Positions 1-9,085 of a stretch of DNA of 44,509 bases are shown here, piece after piece. The stretch comes from Planctomycetaceae bacterium. Lineage in GTDB: Bacteria > Planctomycetota > Planctomycetia > Planctomycetales > Planctomycetaceae. The notes under the pieces are model-generated. The model did no database searches. It had not been told where the DNA came from and worked only from the letters and a program-made list of their open reading frames with translations. The stretch lies in contig JAGQPY010000006.1 of the NCBI GenBank assembly GCA_020426485.1, forward strand, positions 1 through 44,509, read 5' to 3'. A program made the position numbers and the translations under genes. Position 1 is the first letter of the stretch, and the number at the start of each line of letters is the position of its first letter.

Positions 1-194
1 GGAAGTTCGAGGAGAACGCCGCCATTAACCCATCCAGCCTTTTTTCCGCCGTCTCCCCTCGAGTGCTCCGCGGCGGCGATTGGAATGGCGCTCCGCACCC
101 CTGTCGTTCGTCGTATCGCCGCGGCAATCATCCGTCGGGCCGTAACTACGACTTCGGTTTTCGTGTGGTGTTGCCGGTCAATGCGGTGAAGTAA
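1..194 (+). CDS. C-terminal end of a SUMF1/formylglycine-generating-enzyme-fold protein (partial, starts before the window)
   Basis: The frame beginning at base 3 is open from the left edge to TAA at 192-194. It encodes the closing segment of a SUMF1 domain: an RVLRGGDW motif, a cysteine-arginine pair, an RRGNHPSGR stretch and the terminal GFRVVLPV motif, all hallmarks of the family's C-terminal core. SUMF1-fold proteins include the enzyme that converts sulfatase cysteine to formylglycine, but most members in Planctomycetota are non-catalytic or have other roles. In true FGE two cysteines five residues apart follow the GGS motif. Here the first of the pair is glycine and only the second is present, so classic FGE chemistry is unlikely. 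The N-terminal part is outside the window, so signal peptides or fused kinase domains cannot be judged. Confidence 0.85.
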   Translation, partial: KFEENAAINPSSLFSAVSPRVLRGGDWNGAPHPCRSSYRRGNHPSGRNYDFGFRVVLPVNAVK

Positions 195-337
195 ACGGTC
201 TGCCAGCAGCCTGAGCCGGCGCCCCCTCACAGGCTGGCAAGGCTGTCGGGCTATGCGGTTCTGCCTCCAGAACGTTGTTCCATTCGCACGGCAAGGCCGA
301 GCGCGTAGCGGCCAGGGATGATGTCCTGAACCGCTGA

Positions 338-2491
338 TCAGCTGGCAAGCAGGTAGGATCGCAGGTTGATCATCAGTTGCAGGCAGCGAAGTTCGAACGT
401 GGCTTCGTTGGGAACTTTCCCGATGGGCGTGATGGTCACGACAACCGTGCGGCGAGTGCGACCTTCGCCGGTGCGAGGATCCTGAACTCTGGTGGTTTCG
501 AATCGAACGTCGATATCGATCGGCTGACGTTCGATGGTAGTTCCCCAGCGGCGAGTGAATCCCAGAGAACCAGTCTGCATTTTCAGATGCCCGTGTTCCT
601 GATGCGTAAGACGCACGTCGGCCGAGGAAATAAACGCATTCAGCTTCATTGCTGTCAGTTCCAGTGACGTCGACATTCCGATTTCGTCGCGAAATGTCAG
701 CACACCGTTGACGGTGGAAACTTTTGATTCCTGCTCTTCAATGACGGGCTGAAGTGCCATTTCGTGGTCCTTTTCCTGGTCTTCCCAGCAGGTTCGATTT
801 CGTCCGGTTTCTTTGGCTCGATACAAAGCCGCGTCAGCTCGTTCCAGAAGCGTTTGAACACTGTCACCCAGTCGCCCCGTGGAAACTCCAAACGACGACG
901 TCACGTTCAGTCGGCTGATGCCGCCGATGGAGCTTTTCATGATGGCGTCACGCAGGCGTTCCGCTCGACGAACGGCGGACTTCAGATCCGTATCCGGACA
1001 CAGCACAACGAATTCTTCACCGCCGTATCGTCCGATGATTTCACCGGAGTAGGTTTCGTGCTGCAGCAGGCGAGTCAGATCGACCAGCACCTGGTCACCG
1101 GCTTTATGTCCGTATGTGTCGTTGATGCTCTTGAATTTGTCCACGTCCAGAAAGATCACGCTCAGCGCTCGCGTGCCTTCATGGTTATGAAAGTCATCCA
1201 GCAAATGCCGGAGTTGCGTTTCCAGCTGTCCGCGATTGGCGACACCGGTCAGGGCGTCACGCGTGGCCGCCAGTTTCAGCTCCACGTATTCCCGAGTCTG
1301 CCGACGGACGCCACCTTTGCAGCGGAACATCTGAACCAGACCGTTGACGCGACTGGGTCCATCCAGAATCGGCAGTGTGTACACATCGACGCTTAACTGT
1401 CGATTTTCATCGATTTCCACCACGCGACTGCCAAACTGAGCTCGACCGTTCCGCAGAACCTGCGGGACGATTTCTTCACTGGGTTCATTCTGGCGAGCGA
1501 CAGTCTGGTTGACGGGCAGCAGGCGGATATCGCTGGGCTGCCAGCTGCGTCCCGCCACCTGAGTCAGATTCATGCCGGACAGTTCTTCCATTCCTGACGA
1601 CCACGCACAGTAATTGCCGTTGGCGTCCAGAATGAAGTAGCCGTCGTACAGGGTCTGAAACTGATAGAGTACGTGAAGGATCTGCGTCAGGACGACGACT
1701 TCGTTGCGTTCTTCGTCGCTGATTTCAATCGGGATGTCGACTTCGCCGAATGGGTCGCCCAGAGCGAACAGGCTGTCTCCGTCGGCTTCATACCAACGGC
1801 TCAGGGTTCGCACGACATTTCCATCGTAGCGGCTGCCGGACTGTTCGTTCAGCACTTTAATGACTTCACTGTGAGCCATCCCGCGTCGATACGACTTCGG
1901 TGAACTCAGCGAATCATAGGCGTCGGCAACGGCCAGAATGCGCGGTCCGAGTGGCAGTTCATGAGGAACACCGGTGCCCTTGGCTTCAACACCGGCACCG
2001 TCGAAATTGTTGTGCAGCATCGACAGCAGCATCAAAAGATTGCTGTCCACATGCAGGGCCTGCAGCAGGCTGATCGCCGCCTGATGGTGCAGCGTCACGA
2101 AATCATATTCTTCGCAGCTCAGCTTGCCTGGCTTTTTCAGAATGTGCTCCGGCACTCCGATTTTGCCCAGATCGTGCAGCAGAGCCGCCAGTTCCAGTTC
2201 CGTACGCTGAGCATCTTCCCAGCCCAGGAGTTCGGCGATTCCTCGTGAAATCGCGGCGATTCTCTGGCCATGAAGAATGATGCCCGGATCGCGAATCTTC
2301 ATGGTCCGCAGCAGCATGTTCATCACGCCGCGACATACCGGCAGTCGAACAGGTGTCGTCGTCAGTTCGTTGCGTGCCTTTTCGCAAAGGACCAGCAGTC
2401 GATTGATCACCGCGCACGTATCCGTCGGGACTGCGGGAACAAGGTCGCAGTACACCTTTGACGAGTGTCGATTGGAGGTGATTCGGGTCAC
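338..2491 (-). CDS. Cyclic-di-GMP signalling protein: HD-GYP-like domain, PAS domain, GGDEF domain
   Basis: A 717-residue cytoplasmic protein starting at GTG (2491) with no obvious strong ribosome site. Residues about 70-235 form an HD-GYP-like phosphodiesterase domain: HD at 106-107 in HDLGK, a second HH at 135-136, and LGPRILAVADAYDSLS near 181-196. The signature that gives the family its name is degraded to HNNFDGAGV (160-168), so activity of this half is uncertain. Residues about 285-395 look like a PAS sensor domain. Residues about 405-570 are a GGDEF diguanylate cyclase domain with an intact GGEEF active loop (490-494). No RxxD inhibitory site is present five residues upstream. The last about 130 residues match nothing I recognise. 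It probably senses a ligand through PAS and makes c-di-GMP. It lies 306 bases downstream of murA on the same strand, so co-transcription is possible but not shown. Confidence 0.9.
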   Translation of the reverse strand: MTRITSNRHSSKVYCDLVPAVPTDTCAVINRLLVLCEKARNELTTTPVRLPVCRGVMNMLLRTMKIRDPGIILHGQRIAAISRGIAELLGWEDAQRTELELAALLHDLGKIGVPEHILKKPGKLSCEEYDFVTLHHQAAISLLQALHVDSNLLMLLSMLHNNFDGAGVEAKGTGVPHELPLGPRILAVADAYDSLSSPKSYRRGMAHSEVIKVLNEQSGSRYDGNVVRTLSRWYEADGDSLFALGDPFGEVDIPIEISDEERNEVVVLTQILHVLYQFQTLYDGYFILDANGNYCAWSSGMEELSGMNLTQVAGRSWQPSDIRLLPVNQTVARQNEPSEEIVPQVLRNGRAQFGSRVVEIDENRQLSVDVYTLPILDGPSRVNGLVQMFRCKGGVRRQTREYVELKLAATRDALTGVANRGQLETQLRHLLDDFHNHEGTRALSVIFLDVDKFKSINDTYGHKAGDQVLVDLTRLLQHETYSGEIIGRYGGEEFVVLCPDTDLKSAVRRAERLRDAIMKSSIGGISRLNVTSSFGVSTGRLGDSVQTLLERADAALYRAKETGRNRTCWEDQEKDHEMALQPVIEEQESKVSTVNGVLTFRDEIGMSTSLELTAMKLNAFISSADVRLTHQEHGHLKMQTGSLGFTRRWGTTIERQPIDIDVRFETTRVQDPRTGEGRTRRTVVVTITPIGKVPNEATFELRCLQLMINLRSYLLAS

Positions 2492-2797
2492 GACAAACTG
2501 CCTGTTGCCATTCTGCGTTCTTCCGGCGTGGTGTGTTTCGCCGGATGAACCTGAAACTGCATGTGCTGAATTGCTGGCCGTCGGATGTGGAAAACCACAG
2601 CCTATAGGTTCAGTCTAGGTTGCATAATGTCGTGCGGACGAAACTTCAGGTTGAATTTTTGAAACAACCATTCGGCGCAATCGATTTCTTTGGTGTAATT
2701 GAACCCAAGGTCGTAGCGAGCGACATCAGTTGGGGCGGGCAGCGGAAGCACATGGTGCTGAGCAGCAGGTTTTCAGGATGAGGGGCGTTGTACGACG
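2492..2797. other. Intergenic stretch between murA and the GGDEF gene
   Basis: I see no convincing coding region, tRNA or T-tailed terminator here. Short open frames on both strands lack recognisable motifs and acceptable starts. It presumably contains the promoter of the GGDEF gene. Confidence 0.5.
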
Positions 2798-4138
2798 TCA
2801 AAACGGATGGGGCTGGTTCTGAAGCTGCGGCATCTGATGGAAGTGGGGTTTCCTGTCGATCCCCGGTGATTCCGGATCGTGGCATCGCCGGATGTTGGCC
2901 CCCAGTTGCTGCAGTCGTGTCTCCAACGCGGAATAGCCTCGATCCAGGTGATAGATCCGCCGAATCTCGGAACGTCCGCTGGCGGACAGAGCGGCAATCA
3001 CCAGTGCAGCACTGGCTCGCAGATCGCAGGCCATCACGGCAGCACCTGTCAACGGTCGCCCTCCGGAGACAATGGCCGTGCTGCCTTCGAGTCGAATATC
3101 GGCGCCCATCCGCGCAAGTTCGGAGACGTGCATGAAGCGATCGGGAAACACGCGGTCCCGAACGACACTCGTCCCCGATATCGTTGTCATCAGCGCCATG
3201 AACTGAGCCTGAGCATCTGATGGAATTTCAGGGTATGGCAGAGCCGTGATGTCGCACGTTCGCAGCGGACGATCGGCGTCGATTTGAATCTGATCCGCTG
3301 AACACCTCACGTTGATATCCATGCGAGACATGGTTTCCAACACGGATTGAAGGTGTTCGGGGCGGACACCGTCAATGATGACGTTTCCGCGAGTTGCCGC
3401 AACAGCCAGTGCCAGAGTCGCCGCTTCAATGCGATCAGGTATGATCCGATGCGCTGTGGCCGACAGATTTTCAACGCCTTTGATTTCAATCACGCTGGTT
3501 CCATGTCCGCTGATTTCAGCACCGGCGCTGTTCAGAAAATCCGCAAGGTCAACCACCTCGGGTTCACAGGCGGCGGACCGCAGTATGGTTCGGCCTTTGG
3601 CCAGACAGGCTGCGGTCATGACATTACATGTTCCGGTGACGGTGCTGCCGAAAGGTCCGCTGAGAGAAATCTCTGTTCCACGAAGCTGATGGCCCTTCGC
3701 GACGACATAGCCGTTTTCAAGTCGAATCTTTGCTCCAAGAGCTTCCATGCCCTTTAAATGCAGATCAATGGGTCGATGACCGATATTGCAGCCCCCGGGA
3801 AGGGAGACGTGAGCGCAACCAAACCTGGCCAGCAACGGACCAAGTACGCAGATTCCTGCACGCATCCGCCGAACCAGTTCGTAGTCTGCGTGCTGACTGG
3901 TGACATTCGATGCATCGACGACGACTTCTCCGTCGTGTCTGTGCTCAAATCGGACGCCAAGACTGCCAAGCAGCAGTTCCATCGTGCGAACGTCGACCAG
4001 TCTGGGCACTCGCCGCAGGGTTGTGCAGCCGGGGACCGCCAGCGCGGCGGCCATGATTGGCAGCGCTGCGTTCTTCGCTCCTTCCACAGTGACGCGACCA
4101 TTCAGCGTGGTACCTCCGTGTACAACCAGCATGTCCAT
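2798..4138 (-). CDS. murA: UDP-N-acetylglucosamine 1-carboxyvinyltransferase (MurA)
   Basis: It catalyses the first committed step of peptidoglycan synthesis: enolpyruvyl transfer from phosphoenolpyruvate to UDP-GlcNAc, in the cytoplasm. The protein shows the MurA N-terminal GAKNAALPI motif with the catalytic Lys-Asn pair near residue 22. It also has the SLPGGCNIGHRP loop carrying the active-site cysteine (near residue 117), which is also the fosfomycin target. The aspartate region FPDRFMHVSEL lies in the C-terminal half. At about 446 residues it is slightly longer than usual owing to a tail of about 25 residues rich in His, Pro and Gln. The ATG at 4138 is preferred over GTG at 4144 because an AAGG ribosome site is too close to the GTG. 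It is the last gene of the rpmE-prfA-prmC-murA run, a gene order also known in other bacteria. Peptidoglycan has been demonstrated in planctomycetes. Confidence 0.95.
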   Translation of the reverse strand: MDMLVVHGGTTLNGRVTVEGAKNAALPIMAAALAVPGCTTLRRVPRLVDVRTMELLLGSLGVRFEHRHDGEVVVDASNVTSQHADYELVRRMRAGICVLGPLLARFGCAHVSLPGGCNIGHRPIDLHLKGMEALGAKIRLENGYVVAKGHQLRGTEISLSGPFGSTVTGTCNVMTAACLAKGRTILRSAACEPEVVDLADFLNSAGAEISGHGTSVIEIKGVENLSATAHRIIPDRIEAATLALAVAATRGNVIIDGVRPEHLQSVLETMSRMDINVRCSADQIQIDADRPLRTCDITALPYPEIPSDAQAQFMALMTTISGTSVVRDRVFPDRFMHVSELARMGADIRLEGSTAIVSGGRPLTGAAVMACDLRASAALVIAALSASGRSEIRRIYHLDRGYSALETRLQQLGANIRRCHDPESPGIDRKPHFHQMPQLQNQPHPF

Positions 4139-4258
4139 CTGCACTTGCCTTCGTTGAGGATCGGATCACGGCCTGATCATCGTCCGGAAACAACCAACAC
4201 TGTTGTCAAGAATCATCCCGCGAACGCCGCAGATGGCTGAAGAACCTGCGGCGAACAA

Positions 4259-5149
4259 TCAGCCGTTCCAGGTCGCCTCGACCACCCGATCCGAGCGATT
4301 CAGGTCTTTGTGAATGGTGGCGTTGGTAAAGCCAGCCGCTTCGAACAGGCGAACAACGGACAGACACTGAGCAGGATCGACTTCCAAAGCCATCCAGCCA
4401 TTGTGTTTCAGCATCTTCGGCGCGGTTGAAATGAGTTCCCGAACAAGATCCAGACCATCTTCACCGGATACCAGCGCCTCAGGAGATTCAAACTTTCGGA
4501 CTTCCGGTTCCAGAGTGTTCAGTTCGTCCTGACGCAGATAAGGCGGATTGCTGACGATGCCGTCAAATCGGGCGTCCGTGGCCATGGCGATAGCCGTCAA
4601 CCCGTCACCTGCGACCAGATGAACGCGACTTTCGACTTCATGCTTCCTGACGTTTTCCGATGCAAACCTCATGGCGGTGTCAGAAATGTCGCTCGCCCAG
4701 ACTTCGCACTGCGATCGCTGTCGGGCCAGAGTGATTGAAATGCAGCCGGAACCAAATCCCACTTCGCAGACCGTTGCAGGTGACGTTCGACTGATCCGTT
4801 CCAGACAGACGTCGACCAGTGTTTCTGTTTCCGGCCGCGGTACCAGGACGCCGGCACCGACGGCAAAGTCACGGCCGTAGAATTCACGGCGGCCGGTGAT
4901 GTAGGCCAGTGGTTCCCGCCTGGCTCGCCGAGTGACGAAGTCCCGCATGCGAGCACGTTCGTCGTCGGTCAGCGGGGTTTCGAAGTCCGTGTAAAGTCTG
5001 ATGCGAGGACAGCTTCGTGCGTGAGCCAGCAGCAGTTCAGCTTCCAGGCGTGGTGATTCGACATGCTTGCTGCCCAGGAACTCTGTGGTCCACTCCAGAA
5101 TCCTCTGGACGGTCCACACATCTTCCGCTGACGTTTTGGTGTCACTCAT
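4259..5149 (-). CDS. prmC: Release factor glutamine N5-methyltransferase (PrmC/HemK)
   Basis: A SAM-dependent methyltransferase that methylates the glutamine of the GGQ motif in release factors, in the cytoplasm. The predicted 296-residue protein has the PrmC N-terminal helical domain, the TGRREFYGRDF and VLVPRPETE motifs that lead into the catalytic domain, a SAM-binding VGFGSGCISI glycine loop, and the catalytic NPPY motif (SNPPYLRQDEL). The open frame extends upstream to 5287, but that extension is basic, cysteine-rich and unlike the family. The ATG at 5149, followed by MSDTKTS, gives the usual length and has a GGA-rich stretch about 10 bases upstream. It lies downstream of its own substrate gene prfA, with a spacer of 252 bases, and upstream of murA, with 120 bases between. 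Confidence 0.95.
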   Translation of the reverse strand: MSDTKTSAEDVWTVQRILEWTTEFLGSKHVESPRLEAELLLAHARSCPRIRLYTDFETPLTDDERARMRDFVTRRARREPLAYITGRREFYGRDFAVGAGVLVPRPETETLVDVCLERISRTSPATVCEVGFGSGCISITLARQRSQCEVWASDISDTAMRFASENVRKHEVESRVHLVAGDGLTAIAMATDARFDGIVSNPPYLRQDELNTLEPEVRKFESPEALVSGEDGLDLVRELISTAPKMLKHNGWMALEVDPAQCLSVVRLFEAAGFTNATIHKDLNRSDRVVEATWNG

Positions 5150-5401
5150 CGAGCTTTCATCCGTGCCGAGCCAATAAATACAGTTGCCGGGACTGAGTCG
5201 AATCAGCGACCGCCGGAGCGAGACTTTCCTCGCGCAGGACACTGATTTTGCAGCTTGCGAACGGCGCGGAGGTGTTCCGTTGATCAACGCCTCAGGAATG
5301 CCGTTTCCAGCGTGCTAAGGATAACAGGGGGCCGGGGCGACGATAAGTGAACGCTGACTTTCGGGGATGTCCTGTGCTGATTTCTCCCGGCAGTTTGTTG
5401 A

Positions 5402-6472
5402 TTAAAGGGCGGACTGCTTCAGTCGTTCCTGGCGATCGAACTCCAGCAGGCCGTCGATCAATGCGTCCATCTCACCCAGAATAATGCGGTCCAGTTTATG
5501 AATTGTCAGGCCGCAGCGATGATCCGTGACGCGATTATCCGGATAGTTGTAGGTTCGAATTCGCTGGCTGCGGTCACCGGAACCGACCAGTGTTCGGCGC
5601 ACTTCGGCTCGCTCGTTGTGCTGAGCTTCCTGCTGAGCTTCCAGAATCTTGCTCTTCAGAACCCGCAACGCTTTGGCTCGGTTCTTGTGCTGACTTTTTT
5701 CGTCCTGAATCTTCACCACGATCCCTGTGGGAAGGTGCGTCATGCGCACCGCGCTTTCGGTCTTGTTCACCTTTTGTCCGCCGGGTCCACCCGCTCGCAT
5801 GGTGTCCACCTGCAGGTCTTCGGGTCGAATATCAACTTCGACATCACTGGCTTCCGGCAGAACGGCGACCGTTGCGGCGCTGGTGTGAATTCGTCCCTGA
5901 GTTTCGGTTTCGGGAACTCGCTGAACTCGATGACCACCGCTTTCAAACTGCAGCCGGTGAAAAGCACCTTCGCCGGTGATGGAGCACACAACTTCTTTCA
6001 GGCCGCCCAGTTCGGTAGGCGAGAATTCCAGAACCTCGACCTTCCAGTCGTTGGTTTCGCAGTACTTCATGTACATGTCGTATAAGTCTTTGGCAAACAG
6101 TGCAGCTTCGTCTCCACCCGTGCCGGCGCGAATCTCCATGATCAGCGAACCCCGCGTGATGGAATCACCCGCGGTCGCCAGATCTTCGAGTTCTTCCTGC
6201 ATGGCTTCCTGCTGTTTCAGAAGCTGATTCAGTTCCTGTTTGGCGTAAGCTCGCGATTCCGCATCTTCTTCTTCGTCCACCATCATGCGAGCGGCTTCGA
6301 TGTCGCCTTCCAGTTCATGGAAACGACGAACGGCCGTCGCGATCTTGGTCAGTCCGCCCATCTCCTTCTGGAGCTGCAGCATCTTTTCCACGTTGGACAG
6401 AACTTCCGGGTCCTGCAACTGACCTTCCAGTTCTTCGTATCTGCGTAGCTTTTGTTCGAGACTGGGGAACAT
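5402..6472 (-). CDS. prfA: Peptide chain release factor 1 (RF1)
   Basis: It recognises UAA and UAG stop codons on the ribosome and triggers peptide release. The 356-residue protein has the RF1-type tripeptide anticodon in [14 protein letters not shown] (PxT form, as opposed to SPF in RF2) and the universally conserved GGQ loop in [18 protein letters not shown]. The N-terminal coiled-coil domain and the [20 protein letters not shown]-terminal motif are both present, and the length is normal. The ATG at 6472 is chosen; a TTG at 6481 would add three residues. It is followed by prmC, which modifies the GGQ glutamine, and preceded by rpmE with a terminator hairpin between them, so its transcript is either attenuated read-through or starts in the 6473-6578 interval. 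Confidence 0.96.
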   Translation of the reverse strand: MFPSLEQKLRRYEELEGQLQDPEVLSNVEKMLQLQKEMGGLTKIATAVRRFHELEGDIEAARMMVDEEEDAESRAYAKQELNQLLKQQEAMQEELEDLATAGDSITRGSLIMEIRAGTGGDEAALFAKDLYDMYMKYCETNDWKVEVLEFSPTELGGLKEVVCSITGEGAFHRLQFESGGHRVQRVPETETQGRIHTSAATVAVLPEASDVEVDIRPEDLQVDTMRAGGPGGQKVNKTESAVRMTHLPTGIVVKIQDEKSQHKNRAKALRVLKSKILEAQQEAQHNERAEVRRTLVGSGDRSQRIRTYNYPDNRVTDHRCGLTIHKLDRIILGEMDALIDGLLEFDRQERLKQSAL

Positions 6473-6578
6473 CTTCAGCAAACTCTCAGGGAAAATGCGC
6501 GGTCAATTCGTCGATCGTTGGATGCAGAAATCGCAGAGCCCGATTTCTGAGACATGCACACGCAGCTTGCGAGGCTGC

Positions 6579-6615
6579 AAAAATAAAGGACGCACGCAGT
6601 TGACTGCGTACGTCC
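6579..6615 (-). terminator. Intrinsic terminator after rpmE
   Basis: Read on the minus strand, a 12-bp stem (6604-6615 paired with 6588-6599, one mismatch) with a 4-base loop is followed directly by a T-rich run (TTTATTTTT). This is a textbook Rho-independent terminator 26 bases past the rpmE stop codon. A second weaker hairpin (GCAGC/GCTGC) lies just beyond it. It should reduce prfA transcription from the rpmE promoter. Confidence 0.8.
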
Positions 6616-6641
6616 CATCGTAGGATTCAGATTAAGCGATG

Positions 6642-6908
6642 CTAAGATTCGGCGCTGTCTTTCTTGCCCCAGTTGTACTTCTTCTGGAACTTTTCGACGC
6701 GGCCGGCGGAGTCCACAAACTTCATCTTGCCGGTGAAGAATGGATGCGACGCAGAACTGATTTCCACCTTAAACAACGGATACTCGTTACCGTCGTCCCA
6801 CGTATCGGTTTCTTTACACTTGATGGTGGACTTCAGCAAAAATCGAGTGCCGTTTGACGTGTCCTGAAAAATCACGTCGCGATATTCGGGGTGAATTCCC
6901 TTTTTCAT
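6642..6908 (-). CDS. rpmE: 50S ribosomal protein L31 (type B, zinc-independent)
   Basis: A large-subunit ribosomal protein that helps bridge the two subunits. The 88-residue product begins [14 protein letters not shown] and contains the family motifs [10 protein letters not shown] and a terminal basic segment [10 protein letters not shown]. Only one cysteine is present, so the CxxC zinc ligands of type A L31 are missing and this is the C-minus, zinc-independent form. The open frame reaches 6935, but homologous L31 proteins start at the ATG at 6908, which has a GAG-containing site about 4-6 bases upstream. It heads the prfA-prmC-murA run. Confidence 0.95.
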   Translation of the reverse strand: MKKGIHPEYRDVIFQDTSNGTRFLLKSTIKCKETDTWDDGNEYPLFKVEISSASHPFFTGKMKFVDSAGRVEKFQKKYNWGKKDSAES

Positions 6909-7921
6909 GTTCTCATTGCCTTTTGCAGCAATCATCGACGGGTGACAAGTACACCAATCCAGTGATGAAGCTGAGTGACCAGATTGAAGAATGGTGCTTC
7001 AATCAAAAACTGTATTCCTGTCTCGGATGCAGGTGTCACATCCGGCAGAGTCGCCTGGAACGTACCTGTTCCGAGCCAGTGCCCGTCCGAACTCGCAGCG
7101 AGTCCATCCGGAGGGTCGGAAGTCTAAGCCTGCCCCGTCAAATCGGCAAGCAAAAACCGCAGTCTTTACCCGCGAATGACCTTCCGGTGGGTTTTGAATG
7201 ATCTGGTGGCCCCTGTCGATTCGGTACTGAACCCTGAGGCGGCAGGATTCTGCGAAGTTTTCATGGCTTGTTCTCCGGGGAATCCGGTTTTGGGGGCCGC
7301 CGGAACTTCGCCGCAGGAAACAACGGTGAGGATGCTCGACGGAATTCTCAGAATCGAAATCGAGAGCAGTTGGCTGCCTCGAATGCTCCCGGAACTAGTG
7401 CCATCGCTGTGCTCGGCGACGTCGTCCGTCCAAAACTGCCCACAAATGGGCCTCGACGATCTTCACGGTCTGCAGGTCCTGGCTCGCGGCGAATCATCAA
7501 ATGATCGGGAAAACGCCTTAACCGTTAATTCTGCATGTCACAATTCCGGAAGTCTTATGTGTCACCGATCGGAAGGTTGTCCCCGCTGGACGACACCGCC
7601 ACAATAGTTGACGGTCAAACCGAGTTTTCCATGATCCAAAGGCCCGGTCTCGACATAGAGCGAGCGGTCATTGAGAAAATTCCGCGGCGAAAGCTGTCGG
7701 CTTGCGAAGACCAGCCGCGCACCGAAGCTGGAAACTTACCTCACTGATTTTTTTCGTAACGGCTGGACGTCGGGGGGGCTTGGTTTGGAGTGTCTGGCGG
7801 TGAGATGGCCACCATCCGGCAATGGCTGTGGCAGAGCAAGAGAATCGTTGTCCGACACTGCAATTGGTTGTTCTTGCCCACTTTATCTTTCTGAAATCAC
7901 CTGACTGGAAGACGTTTTCAA
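6909..7921. other. 1-kb gap between divergent rpmE and the secreted SUMF1-fold gene
   Basis: No gene can be supported here. The longest open frame (7176-7607, plus) has no recognisable motif, no ribosome site and atypical composition. It may be the eroded remains of a gene or simply a long divergent regulatory region. The left part should contain the rpmE promoter and leader, and the right part the promoter of the gene at 7922. Confidence 0.45.
7121..7149 (-). promoter_or_regulatory. Possible sigma-70-type promoter of rpmE
   Basis: On the minus strand TTGCCG (7149-7144) and TAGACT (7126-7121) are separated by exactly 17 bases, each matching four of six consensus positions. Transcription would start near 7114, giving rpmE a leader of about 205 bases. 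The first bases of that leader can fold into a hairpin (ACTCGC/GCGAGT core, 7083-7111). Other promoters in the 1-kb gap cannot be excluded. Confidence 0.3.
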
Positions 7922-9085
7922 ATGCGCCGATCCTGCCTGATTTTGTTGAGTCTGTTCGTGGCGACTCTGCCTGCTGTTGCAAACGAGCTTCCCGGAATCG
8001 TCAAAGCGAAACCTGCTGAAGGTCGGTTTGTGGAAACACCAGACGGTTTCATGGTGCCCTATCAGGTGACGATTCCGAACACGGAAGTCACGTTCTGGAT
8101 GGAGCCGATCCCCGGCGGAGAATTCCTGATGGGAAGTCCGGAAGGTGAAGCGGGGCGCGACAAGCAGATGGAAGGACCTCAACGCAGGTTTCAGGTTGAG
8201 CCTTTCTGGATGGCTCGTTGTGAAGTGACGTGGGCGGAATACAAGAAGTACATGCAGGTCTATCACGCTTTCAAGAAGTTCGAAGAACTGGGACTGCGAA
8301 AGGTGACGGACGACAATCGCATTGATGCCATTACGGCTCCCACGCCGCTGTACGAACCTGACTTCACGTTCGAGTTCGGCGAAGACGATCAGCAGCCAGC
8401 CGTGACGATAACTCAGTATTCGGCCAAGCAGTACAGCAAGTGGTTGTCCGCGGTCACACAGCAGCAGTTTCGTCTGCCAACAGAAGCGGAATGGGAATAC
8501 GCCTGCCGTGCGGGTTCAACAACGGCCTATTTCTTTGGTGACGACGCTTCTCAACTGGGTGACTATGCCTGGTTCGCTGAGAATTCCGAAGATGCCGGAG
8601 CAAAGAAGGTTGGTCAGAAGAAGCCCAATTCGTGGGGACTGCTGGACATCCACGGAAACGTGGCGGAATGGGTTCTGGACGCTTACGAACCCTACAAGCC
8701 GTCCGAAAAACCACTCAATGCGGCCACTGACTGGGTGCGTTGTACCAATCTGGATCCTCGCATTGTCCGTGGCGGCAGCTGGGAATTCGATGCCGATGCC
8801 TGTCGAGCGGCTTCACGATTTCCATCGGATTCCACAGTGTGGAAGGAGACCGATCCAAATCTTCCGAAGAGCCCATGGTGGTACACCGACGATCCGGCTC
8901 GCGGAGTTGGTTTCCGACTGATTCGACCGCTGAAGGCAGTTTCTCGCGAAGCGATGGAAGAATTCTGGAAGATTGACAACGATGACACGAAATACGATGT
9001 GGCCGATCGTCTGAGTGAAGGGCGCGGCGTGATTGGCATCGTGGACAAAGACCTGCCGGAAGCCGTCAGGAAACTGGACGACTGA
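7922..9085 (+). CDS. Secreted SUMF1/formylglycine-generating-enzyme-fold protein
   Basis: A 387-residue protein with a clear signal peptide (basic MRR, hydrophobic core, cleavage near AVA-NE at 20-21). It has a complete SUMF1 domain from about residue 55 to 345: MEPIPGGEFLMGS, a tryptophan-rich EVTWAEY segment, LPTEAEWEYACRAG at 185-198, LDIHGNVAEW at 241-250, VRGGSW at 282-287 and GVGFRLIRP near 340. The active-site pair of FGE is incomplete: the position of the first cysteine is phenylalanine and only C294 remains, so it is probably not a sulfatase-activating enzyme. About 50 extra residues follow the domain. It may be a periplasmic or surface binding domain, a very common expansion in Planctomycetota. 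It is transcribed alone. Confidence 0.9.
   Translation: MRRSCLILLSLFVATLPAVANELPGIVKAKPAEGRFVETPDGFMVPYQVTIPNTEVTFWMEPIPGGEFLMGSPEGEAGRDKQMEGPQRRFQVEPFWMARCEVTWAEYKKYMQVYHAFKKFEELGLRKVTDDNRIDAITAPTPLYEPDFTFEFGEDDQQPAVTITQYSAKQYSKWLSAVTQQQFRLPTEAEWEYACRAGSTTAYFFGDDASQLGDYAWFAENSEDAGAKKVGQKKPNSWGLLDIHGNVAEWVLDAYEPYKPSEKPLNAATDWVRCTNLDPRIVRGGSWEFDADACRAASRFPSDSTVWKETDPNLPKSPWWYTDDPARGVGFRLIRPLKAVSREAMEEFWKIDNDDTKYDVADRLSEGRGVIGIVDKDLPEAVRKLDD

Noticed and set aside
7176-7607. 143-codon plus-strand open frame in the gap right of rpmE
   Set aside because: No recognisable domain or ribosome site and an irregular composition; long frames arise by chance in sequence of this base composition.
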